Positions 38,577 to 46,800 of a DNA stretch of 64,000 nucleotides are shown here, piece after piece (position 1 is the first letter of the stretch; each line of letters begins with the position of its first letter). A program made the translations under genes and the position numbers. Source of the stretch: a virus. The DNA lies in IMG/VR virus record IMGVR_UViG_3300018080_000098, positions 62,001 through 126,000 of that record. One strand, 5' to 3'. Below the pieces are notes generated by a model, which saw only the letters and a list, made by a program, of their open reading frames with translations, did not search any database and was not told the origin of the DNA.

Positions 38577-41369
38577 TCACGGATACTCGATGGTCACCTG
38601 GTAGAAGTGGACCGCTTTGTTGTGCCTGCACTGGCAAGGCATGTGCAAGATGGCGAACAGGAAGCTCGTACCAATTTCTGCTGGGATGGGTGACCAAATA
38701 ATTTCTGCGAACAGCCCGAGCTCGCCTATGGGCGCGGTTACTACTTCCTTTGGAACTCTACACCAATAGGTAACTTCCCACGGGTCCATTGGGTAGTTGG
38801 TGGTATCGTACGTAATTTGTGTTATGCGGCTTCGATATATCTCGTTGATCAATGCGGTGTCTGCAGTGTTCACCGGAACAACTGTAGTGGGGGCCGTGGG
38901 CACAAATCCGCCGGTTCCCACCGCGAATTCGGTGATCGCGTAGATGGTGCCGTCTACTGCCGATCGGGCGATGTACCCGGCTGGGAAGGGATCGTCCGCC
39001 AGGTCGGTAAGCTGCAGATCACTCGCTCCCGGAGTGCCCGATAGAATAGGTGCTGTTTGCAGCTGTACTCGAACCTGGGTAAGGAACGCCTCTCCCTCGA
39101 GGACCACCATCCCGTATTCGGCTCCATCAATTTCTGCGATGGTCCAGGGAGCTCCGCTGAAGGGAGAGGTGAAGTACTCTTCCCGGAGCTCGAACCAGCT
39201 CCCACCAGTGTTCCCGATGGAGAAGGTCTTCCCCACGTACGTTTCGCCGCCATAGCGAATGAGCGGCGCCACGACCGCAGTTGTGGTAGCTCCGCCCAGC
39301 CTCACGATGCAACGTACCTGCACAGCGTACGCTTGCTCTCCTGGAGGGAAAGCTCCTACTGGTGGGCCTACGGTGAACGTGCCGTACTGGGTGGTCCCTA
39401 CTGCAGTAGCGTCCGCTCCCAGGTAGCTCGTGTTGTAATCGGGAGGAGTTTCGTCCACGTTCTGCCAACGAGAGCCTGGAACTTGTGGGGGCACCTGTAC
39501 CGGGTAGTCTTGGTGGTAGCCATCAGCGGTGGGTAGCATATCGAAGGTGTTCAGGGGCGTGTGTTTCTGGAACACCTCGGCAGCTACCGTGGTGACGCGC
39601 AAGTCGCCGTCCAGGTTCTTCACCCCTACCTCGAGCAGGTCCACCTGCGCAGAGTTCCAAGACGTGTACCCCGGGGACCCAGATGGCCATCCAGTAGAAG
39701 GGTCGTTGATGAACTCCTCCTCAATCAGATGCCACTTGCCATCTGCTGGGATTTCCCAACCTTCATCACTGTGAGCTCCCAGATAGTTCGTTCCTGCTGA
39801 GCGACTTACCACAGCACAGCGCGCAACGTTCTCTCCCATGTTTTTGACCAGACAGCTGGCCTGCACCCGGTCGATATTGGGAGGGTAGGTAGGCGTCGTA
39901 AAATTTGAGAGCGTAAAAATGGATATGGGGAGCCAACCGTTCTCCTGGTACGCCAAGGATAACCCGTCGTCGCCCACCACAAAGATGTTGGTTGCCAGGC
40001 TTCCCCAGATACCGTAGAGGTGCTCCGTACGGAAGGAGGGCTTCTCCTGCCACAGCGCGCCATCCCAGCGAAGGGTCAAGCCGTTCTCCCCCACAACGAG
40101 CACGTCGGTGCTACTGCCACCCCACACACCTTGTAGGGATTCCACTGTACCGGATGCCATCGGTGCCCAGACTGCACCGTTCCAGTGTAGGATTGTTCCA
40201 GCGAACCCGACTGCGAAAACATCCGACGCGGCGGTACCCCACACACCGAACAGGTCTCGGATGGTTCCACTAACAAGAGGAGCCCAGACGGCTCCGTTGT
40301 AGTAGATGATTTCGCCCGTGTCACCCACGACGAAGATGTTGTTCGCATCAGCACCCCAGATGGCGTAGAGGTCTTGCGCAGACCCCGATGCCATAGGAAC
40401 CCAGGTAACACCATCCCAGTTGGTGACGAGCCCGTTTCTGCCCACTGCGAAGACGTTGTTGGTTGCGGTGCCCCAGACTCCTCGCAGCTGCTCGAGGGTG
40501 TTCGAGGTCAAATCTGTCCAGGAGGTACCATCGTAGTGGAGGATAGTGCCTAGGTTTCCTACGGCGAACATGTCGTTGTTCGCGGTGCCCCACACTCCGT
40601 ACAGGTCTTTTTCGGTACCCGAATCTTGCTCATCCCACGTCGAGCCATCCCAGTAGAGGATGGTTCCGCCATCGCCCACAGCGAACACATCGTTGCTGGC
40701 GAAGCCGTACACGTCCCGGAGTGTCTCGGTAACTTCGGTGTCCAGCACCTGCCAAGCGGTAGTAGAGTAGATGTAGCTGCCGTCTCCGTCGAATTTGCCG
40801 ACGGACATGTGGGCGCTGGCAGTACCTGGGTAGTTGTGCCACTCCTGGAAGGAAGGGTTGATGCCGTTGGCTGCCATGGTTTGGTGCGAATAGAGCTCGG
40901 TGTGGACCTGAATTTCGAGCTTCGTACAGCGAAGTTCTGATCCTTCTACATAGACAAGTCCTGCTTCAACACCGTTGAGGCTGGTGGAGTTCCAGGCGGT
41001 TCCGTTGGGGCCTTGAAAGTAGGTGGCTGGTATTTCGATGTAGGTGTTGGAGGAGATAGTGATCTCTTCGCTATCGTAGTCTACACCTAGTTGCCGGACA
41101 CGAAGCTTAAATTTTGTGGGAAGAGCGCCGTTGACACGCACTGTTGCAATGAGAGTTGCGCTGCCCACTCGAGTAGGTCGTACGTACGATCCGGAAGAAG
41201 TATCGCTAAAGCAGACCGTAAAAGCGCCAGGCTCAGTTGTGTAGACGTAAGCAGTATCTCCATCAGAGTCCGCTTCATTGAGATTAGCCCAGAATGGATT
41301 TGCATTGTTGCTCGTCCAGTAGGTTGCGTACCGTCCTACGTTGTCTGGTCTGAGGATTTGGAGCGCCAT
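38577..41369 (-). CDS. Virion protein with seven-repeat beta-propeller and jelly-roll-like modules, 930 aa
   Basis: Residues 1-160 are a jelly-roll-like module (FKLRVRQLGVDYDSEEITIS, AGLVYVEGSELRCTKLEIQV). Residues 205-475 contain seven tandem repeats of 39-40 residues with consensus xLxGVWGxxxNxVFAVGxxGxIxxWDGxxW, such as LYGVWGTANNDMFAVGNLGT; seven such units would close a seven-bladed propeller. Two more jelly-roll-like modules follow (about 490-600 and 615-755). The last 155 residues share a module with the 166- and 143-aa proteins (LGLFAEIIWSPIPAEIGTSF, FLFAILHMPCQC). The combination suggests an exposed glycan- or receptor-binding appendage. It is encoded 12 bp after the 166-aa gene. Confidence 0.72.
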   Translation of the reverse strand: MALQILRPDNVGRYATYWTSNNANPFWANLNEADSDGDTAYVYTTEPGAFTVCFSDTSSGSYVRPTRVGSATLIATVRVNGALPTKFKLRVRQLGVDYDSEEITISSNTYIEIPATYFQGPNGTAWNSTSLNGVEAGLVYVEGSELRCTKLEIQVHTELYSHQTMAANGINPSFQEWHNYPGTASAHMSVGKFDGDGSYIYSTTAWQVLDTEVTETLRDVYGFASNDVFAVGDGGTILYWDGSTWDEQDSGTEKDLYGVWGTANNDMFAVGNLGTILHYDGTSWTDLTSNTLEQLRGVWGTATNNVFAVGRNGLVTNWDGVTWVPMASGSAQDLYAIWGADANNIFVVGDTGEIIYYNGAVWAPLVSGTIRDLFGVWGTAASDVFAVGFAGTILHWNGAVWAPMASGTVESLQGVWGGSSTDVLVVGENGLTLRWDGALWQEKPSFRTEHLYGIWGSLATNIFVVGDDGLSLAYQENGWLPISIFTLSNFTTPTYPPNIDRVQASCLVKNMGENVARCAVVSRSAGTNYLGAHSDEGWEIPADGKWHLIEEEFINDPSTGWPSGSPGYTSWNSAQVDLLEVGVKNLDGDLRVTTVAAEVFQKHTPLNTFDMLPTADGYHQDYPVQVPPQVPGSRWQNVDETPPDYNTSYLGADATAVGTTQYGTFTVGPPVGAFPPGEQAYAVQVRCIVRLGGATTTAVVAPLIRYGGETYVGKTFSIGNTGGSWFELREEYFTSPFSGAPWTIAEIDGAEYGMVVLEGEAFLTQVRVQLQTAPILSGTPGASDLQLTDLADDPFPAGYIARSAVDGTIYAITEFAVGTGGFVPTAPTTVVPVNTADTALINEIYRSRITQITYDTTNYPMDPWEVTYWCRVPKEVVTAPIGELGLFAEIIWSPIPAEIGTSFLFAILHMPCQCRHNKAVHFYQVTIEYP
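39935..40770 (-). repeat. Seven-unit repeat encoding the beta-propeller
   Basis: Seven units of about 117 bp, each coding for GVWG...DVFAVG..G.I..W.G..W or a close variant (VYGFASNDVFAVGD, VWGTAASDVFAVGF, IWGSLATNIFVVGD). The best-preserved units are the central ones; the first and last are the most diverged. Exactly seven copies match the usual blade number for such propellers. Confidence 0.75.
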
Positions 41370-41380
41370 GAGGGACTACC

Positions 41381-41881
41381 TTAGAACTGCACGTTGACGC
41401 GAAAGGCGTACTTCATGGAGCTGTTTTTGCAGATGAGTGGGAAGTGCGCGATGGCTGCAAGGAAGACGGTGCCCACTTCGGATGTGATGGGGGAGCATTT
41501 GATTTCGGCCCAGATGCCTACTTCACTGAGGCGTTCGTTGGCTTCGGTAGTATCGAGTAAGCAGTACACGCAGGCTGCGTTGTCGTTGGGGTGCTCGTAC
41601 TCTGTGATGGCTTTAGTGGGACTACCTCCGATGTTGATGGGGAGCTCGAGCTGCACAGCATCGGGGTTGACGGGAGTGGATACGAGGTAGTCGAAGGGAT
41701 CAAGTCCTCCTTGGCCGACGGAGAACTCTATGGTCTCGAAACCCGTTCCATCTACCTTTCCACGAGCGAGCAGAGCTCGAGCTCGGGAGGTTACTTCGGC
41801 GTCTGTTTCCAGTAGCAGGAAGGTGCTCGGGTCTCCTCCGAAGACTGCGGAACCGAATTCTGAAGTGCCGAAGATGCCCAT
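41381..41881 (-). CDS. Small virion protein with shared C-terminal module, 166 aa
   Basis: Begins MGIFGTSEFGSAVFGGDPST. The last 100 residues match the C-terminus of the 930-aa protein and the 143-aa protein at 49318 (LSEVGIWAEIKCSPITSEVG, TVFLAAIAHFPLICK), a domain of strands with a conserved GT(V/I)FL(F/A)AI.H.P core. Here the module is nearly the whole protein, suggesting it works as a free subunit, perhaps linking adhesins to the baseplate. It lies 3 bp after the 416-aa fibre gene. Confidence 0.6.
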   Translation of the reverse strand: MGIFGTSEFGSAVFGGDPSTFLLLETDAEVTSRARALLARGKVDGTGFETIEFSVGQGGLDPFDYLVSTPVNPDAVQLELPINIGGSPTKAITEYEHPNDNAACVYCLLDTTEANERLSEVGIWAEIKCSPITSEVGTVFLAAIAHFPLICKNSSMKYAFRVNVQF

Positions 41882-41884
41882 ATG

Positions 41885-43135
41885 TTAGCCGTTGGTACCG
41901 ATGGCTGCTCCAAGGTCGTCCATTTCGTAGTTCATAAGAGCAGCATATAAAAAAGGAACTCCTGTAGTGTTGGCTGTAGCTGTACGGAACCTCAGAGAGT
42001 AGGAGTGGCCGGTTCTGTCGATGTTGAACGATCCGGAGAGTGTGATAGTATTCACTCCCATGTCGGAAGCATAGGCAGTGGACAACACAGTAACGCTACT
42101 TCCTACTCCAGTATCTTTTTCTAGAAGCTCCAAACGGGGGCGCTGGCCTATAACGCCTGGCAATACTCCACCTCCCCAGTAGCCCCACACTTGCACTGAT
42201 TTCAGGACAGCCCGATTGGGAAGTGGGAGCGGGATAGCCAAGCGTTTGTCGTAGGAGTTGGAGCCAGTTTCGGTGCACTGCCAATAAATAGAAACTGGTG
42301 CAGAGTCGTCTGTGATATTGTAGAAGAAGTCTGGTTCGTACGTGCCTGCATCGAGGGTGTGCTGAGTGACGTAGGTAGCCGGGTCGAGGTACATCCGTAC
42401 CGGCCGTACAGAGCTCAGCATTAAGGTGTAGCGGTTGCCTTCAGTGAGAGATGAGTTGAAGGTGGTTATGTAAAGAGCGCTCCCCGAGCTTGAGTTGCAG
42501 TCACTAGTTACTTTCACTCCATGACCAGAGCTGTTGTTCTGGAGCACCTCCAACGCAGGGCCAGATGCTGCGCAGGTTACCAACGCAGCCCCTTCTGTAT
42601 CCGATGCGTTCTTGTTTTCGACGTGCAGTATAGGGGAGTCTGCTACCGCTTGGTCGCGGTCTACAACGAACCCGTAGTCGGTCGTAGCAGTCTGCGTGTA
42701 CGTCAACGGAGATGCGTTGATATCGAGCGCCTGGTCCAGTGCGTAGAGACCGTCCCAACTGTTGATGCCGGTGGCTGCCAGGTCGGTAAACGTTCCTACC
42801 GGATCGCCCGCTTTGTGGTAAGAAACGTTCCCAGTGCCGCTATCGATGAATATCCCACCTTCCGCCTGCAACCCTGGCCACACTGCGTGGCTTCCTGCCA
42901 TGCGGACGCCCTGGTTGGGTACACCACTCACCGTGAGCAGCCCCCAATCTACAGAGGTGACAGCGGGGTCGTCTAGCTTCCCCACACGCGTTTGCACAGC
43001 TACCAGTGCATCATCTGTGTTGTTACGGTACTCCGCAGCAATGTTGCGCGCAGGGTCGGCGGGAGGAATCACATCGACTTTCGTAGGGCCTAAAGTCGTT
43101 GCGTCGTCGAAGTCAGTAGGATATTTTGTGCTCAT
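41885..43135 (-). CDS. Short tail fibre related to the 1574-aa fibre, 416 aa
   Basis: Residues 1-115 form a base (GLLTVSGVPNQGVRMAG). Residues 125-180 (WDGLYALDQALDINASPLTY, DSPILHVENKNAS) match the start of the 1574-aa fibre shaft (WDMIYANDKHLDIDGAPLVF, NSPILQAKN). The last 140 residues (LPNRAVLKSVQVWGYWGG, NTITLSGSFNIDRTGHSYSL) match the C-terminal tip of the same fibre. So it reads as a compact version of that fibre without the long shaft, possibly binding the same class of receptor. It is encoded 31 bp after the 104-aa coiled-coil gene. Confidence 0.7.
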   Translation of the reverse strand: MSTKYPTDFDDATTLGPTKVDVIPPADPARNIAAEYRNNTDDALVAVQTRVGKLDDPAVTSVDWGLLTVSGVPNQGVRMAGSHAVWPGLQAEGGIFIDSGTGNVSYHKAGDPVGTFTDLAATGINSWDGLYALDQALDINASPLTYTQTATTDYGFVVDRDQAVADSPILHVENKNASDTEGAALVTCAASGPALEVLQNNSSGHGVKVTSDCNSSSGSALYITTFNSSLTEGNRYTLMLSSVRPVRMYLDPATYVTQHTLDAGTYEPDFFYNITDDSAPVSIYWQCTETGSNSYDKRLAIPLPLPNRAVLKSVQVWGYWGGGVLPGVIGQRPRLELLEKDTGVGSSVTVLSTAYASDMGVNTITLSGSFNIDRTGHSYSLRFRTATANTTGVPFLYAALMNYEMDDLGAAIGTNG

Positions 43136-43166
43136 GAGCGAGCGCCTTCACGGTGGGGGCAGGGAA

Positions 43167-43481
43167 CTATTGCTGTTGCTGCTGAGGCGGCGCGTCTACC
43201 GTGTCGCCCGTCTCGAGGTTCAGCTCCTTCCCTTCCGGTACCTCCAACACCTTTTTGAGTTTGTCGTATCGGGGTTTGTAGATAGCGCGAAGCTCTTCGT
43301 GGTCTCTACTAACCAACAGTTTGTTGGTTTCTAGCAGCTGCGCTTCCGTGCTGAGCCTCGCTTGCCGCTCCTCGAAAACACCCACCTGTTTGGCGAGTGC
43401 TGCCATCTTCAGTTGTAGCACGAACAGCTCCTGCTGCTCTTGCTTCGGATCGTATTCAGTTTCAGCGTTTTTCTCGTCCAT
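43167..43481 (-). CDS. Small coiled-coil protein with poly-Gln end, 104 aa
   Basis: Mostly one long helix with heptads (QLKMAALAKQVGVFEERQAR, EAQLLETNKLLVSRDHEEL), then a basic link and a C-terminal TGDTVDAPP followed by five glutamines. The end (VPEGKELNLETGDTV) matches the 98-aa protein just upstream (TPGKDKVDVQTGIIT), so the two are paralogues. Likely oligomeric; role unknown. They share a putative promoter with the upstream gene, 3 bp away. Confidence 0.6.
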   Translation of the reverse strand: MDEKNAETEYDPKQEQQELFVLQLKMAALAKQVGVFEERQARLSTEAQLLETNKLLVSRDHEELRAIYKPRYDKLKKVLEVPEGKELNLETGDTVDAPPQQQQQ

Positions 43482-43484
43482 TCT

Positions 43485-43781
43485 TTAACCTCTAGTGATG
43501 ATGCCTGTTTGTACGTCCACTTTGTCTTTACCCGGAGTCAGGTTGTACTTCTCGTTCAGCTGAGACATGAGGCGGCTCAGTTGGGCTTCGGCAGCTTCCT
43601 TCTCGCGCTCCCTTTCTCCCACTCTTGCCTGTGCGAGCTGCATTTGCAGGTCGGCGTTGTCACGGGCGCCGATCGCTACTTGGATAACGAGTCGGTCCGC
43701 TACCTCTACCGTCTCTTGAGGAGAGGATTCTTTTTTCTTGGCTGCAGATTTCTTCTTAGGTGCTTTCTTCTTTGTTGGCAT
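43485..43781 (-). CDS. Small Lys-rich coiled-coil protein, 98 aa
   Basis: Residues 1-20 are extremely basic (KKKAPKKKSAAKKKE), like histone tails or DNA-contact arms. A coiled coil follows (LQMQLAQARVGEREREKEAA), with a short C-terminal strand motif YNLTPGKDKVDVQTG shared with the 104-aa neighbour. The gene begins 48 nt after a CTTGTAAAAT box and follows the 1810-aa structural gene by 67 bp. The basic tail suggests nucleic-acid or anionic-surface contact. Confidence 0.6.
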   Translation of the reverse strand: MPTKKKAPKKKSAAKKKESSPQETVEVADRLVIQVAIGARDNADLQMQLAQARVGEREREKEAAEAQLSRLMSQLNEKYNLTPGKDKVDVQTGIITRG

Positions 43782-43829
43782 TTCAAATACCTCTTGTGCT
43801 GTTGTCGGTTGGTCTACCGGTCTGTACCT

Positions 43830-43839
43830 ATTTTACAAG
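43830..43839 (-). promoter_or_regulatory. Putative phage promoter box CTTGTAAAAT
   Basis: The minus strand reads CATCTTGTAAAATAGG in the gap between the stop of the 1810-aa gene (43849) and the start of the 98-aa gene (43781). The core and the preceding CAT are the same as at 9700. The distance to the ATG is 48 nt, longer than the 22 nt at the other two sites. Confidence 0.5.
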
Positions 43840-43848
43840 ATGGTGTGG

Positions 43849-46800
43849 CTACTTTTTCGATTTCAGAAGGGGGCGCCCCTTGGGCCAGAAGGCGTCGATG
43901 GCGGTGCCGTCGAGATCGTCCTGTGTGTAGGCCCCCGAAGCAGCCCCCACCCCTCCAGTAGGCCCACCGGACATTTGGATCACCAATTGATTTTTGTATG
44001 TATCTGCGGTTGGGTTGACCAATAGCCCGAAGCAAACATATGCCATCGGGCCTCCGTGGTCGCTGCTGTAGTAGACTCGACCGCTGTCTGAGAACAACGG
44101 CTCTCCCGGCATGTAGGGATACGCTCCCGGCGTCAGGTCGTTATTGTCCAGCAGAAGGTGTGCATCCTTGCACACGTCGGCCAACGGGGTGCCTGTCCCG
44201 GGTACCAGTACCGGCATATTGTAGCGATACGAAATGCTGGCACCGCCAACTCCGCTGAGGTAGATTCCTCGGCCCGCGTTTCTGCTGTCGGAGGTTGCGG
44301 TTAACAGACCTTCCAACGTTGCAATCGTTGCAGGAGACCATGCGGGATACTCGATTTGGAGGCCCTTCAGCGAAGTAACACCGATGGATTGGGAGTCCTC
44401 AAGCGTTGCTGGTTCGGGGAAAAAAACGGCTCCGGTAGCCCATGTAAGTAGTCTTCGGTGGGCCGACGAGCCAAATGGTATAGTGACAATATCGGTTACT
44501 CTCCCTACATGGAACTCTGCTTCTGTACCTGTATTTTTGTTATACACCTCTTCCGTATCTATAGCTGCATAGCTGCCATAGATGTACCCATCATTGGCAG
44601 CAGGTTGCACGTACGAAACAAGCGTTGCGGTATTTACTCGATTTGCATTGTCACTGTTAGCTAGGTACCACTCGATTATACTACCAGGATTAACAGTGTA
44701 GTACACATCTCGCCGAGCTCCTGCTAGCGTTAAATCTTGCAAGGACGTCCACTTAGGGTCTGCTGAACCTACGGGGGTCAGATATTTGGATGGTAATGTG
44801 GACCCTCCGGATATAGGGAGCTGCTTTCCATTGTTTTCCCACAAGGTAGTAAACCACAATGTAAGAAATTCATCTATGTCGGCGTACACCGCTAACCGTT
44901 TGACTACCTGCGATCCTTTAACACGGGGATCGATATACAAGTCTAGCTGCTGTGCTGCTCCAGAAGTTTCCCACCTACTTGTAGTGAGCTCACCTGTTGT
45001 GTACGGCCCTGCAGTGTACATAAAAGGTGTTATAACAGCGCCCTCTTCTTGCTGTGCGGGTGCTCCTACTGTGCATAGGGGTGTGAGGCTGTTCACAAAT
45101 TGGTCTATACGAGGGACAGGTACGGATGGCGGCGCTACCGGTTCGTAACCGGGAGCGTAGCAACGGTACCCAGAAGCTACTCCTGCTCTAGCAGGGTCGA
45201 AGTCGAAATTCATTGCGCCTGTGTGGTAAGCGCTTGCGAACATACTAGTGTTAATGGGGAACGGCATACGCAACATAGAAGCTGCGTTACACGTATGGTT
45301 GGCTAGTACTCTCGAAGTGAGATCTGTAGTTCCTCCTCCTTGTATTCCTTTCACAACGATCGTTTCGTTGTACATTTCGAAGCGCGCACTTCCGAGTAGT
45401 GCGGAAGCTGCTCCGAGTCCAACGTGGTTCGCTGGGATACCTGTCCAGGAGTCAACTCCAGAAAAGTACGAGCACGCCCCTGATTGGGACACATAGAAAT
45501 CGCTGTTCGCTTCCACCTTGCCATGCAGCAGTTCTTTGCACTTGGGCAGCGCTGTACCGATGGTGGCTTGCTGCTCTCCATCAGAGCTCAGTCCCTGGTA
45601 AGGTGTATACGTGTAATGTATTACACACCTATCGGATGCTGCTGTACTCAACGCCTTGTGCGCCGGTACGATAACCAAGGCGTACTGGGAGAAGTCATCC
45701 GATTTGTAGGACACCAGGTTGCTGTGCTCATGCCCAGCTTCGGTTGTCTCTGGAAGAACTCCGATGGGAACGTTTCGTACGAGGTTCCAGTCTGCACCAA
45801 GAGCAGCCCGTGTCCAACAAATAGGCATCGCCTCGCTGGTGGTGTTTCCGCCTACGCTGACGTTTCTCCAGGTAGCTCCCCCGATGCTGTACGAGAAGTC
45901 ACCACTAGGAGCGGGTACTGTGTGGTCGATGTCAAGCTCTTCCCACTCGAAGTATGCCTGAACCGATTTGCCTCCTCTGCCTACTTCCACCCACTTGTTC
46001 ATATCACTCGTCGAGAAGAAAACTGGCATGTCGACTGAGCCAGTGAAAACCCCTGCGCCAAAGTCTACGACGATGGTGTCACGCGCGTCGTTCATGGTGA
46101 CAGTAGCCGGGCCTAAAAGCACAGTTGGGTCTTCGGCAACAGCCGACAGTCGGTCTACGCCCATAAGAGTGACAGTTCCGGATATTCCGGACGCTGCAGT
46201 CACATCGGCGTCTGTGATAGTAATCGAAGTACCCACGATCGGCTTCCGCACGGTTGTATACATCGGCCCAACATGAAGCTCCTCATCGGTGCCACCTGGG
46301 TCCTTGACCACCTTGTGTACAGTATCCGGAATCCCAGATAGCCCGTAGTTGGCCGAATAGTTGCTGCCGGTGAAGCTCCTATCGAAGTGCACCCACCACG
46401 TTAGGACTGCCGTTCCACTTGTGATGCCGGTGGTGTCGATCTCCCCCGTCATCTCGATAGCACGCCCCTTTGCATCAGTGACGGTTACATCGAACCCCTG
46501 ACCACCAGTATAGGGCCGCGTGATGTCGGGGTAGTAGTAAAAAGATATCTCGTCTTCGGTCCCCGCAGGAACCGGTGGTACCACTACCGGAGGGGTTCCG
46601 GAAGAGTCAATCCATTTTGCTGCTGCAGGTGATGGGTGAACAGGGTTTCCCGTGGTGAGGAGCCTCTCCTGCTGGGTAGTCCAGCAGGGGGGACCATAAA
46701 ATTTGAGGTAAGCGATTGAGCCTTCATCCGCCCCAGTGTATAGCATCGCAGGGGTGTGCCGCACGATTTGTGCGTACGCAGTAGGAAAACCAGGAGCCCT

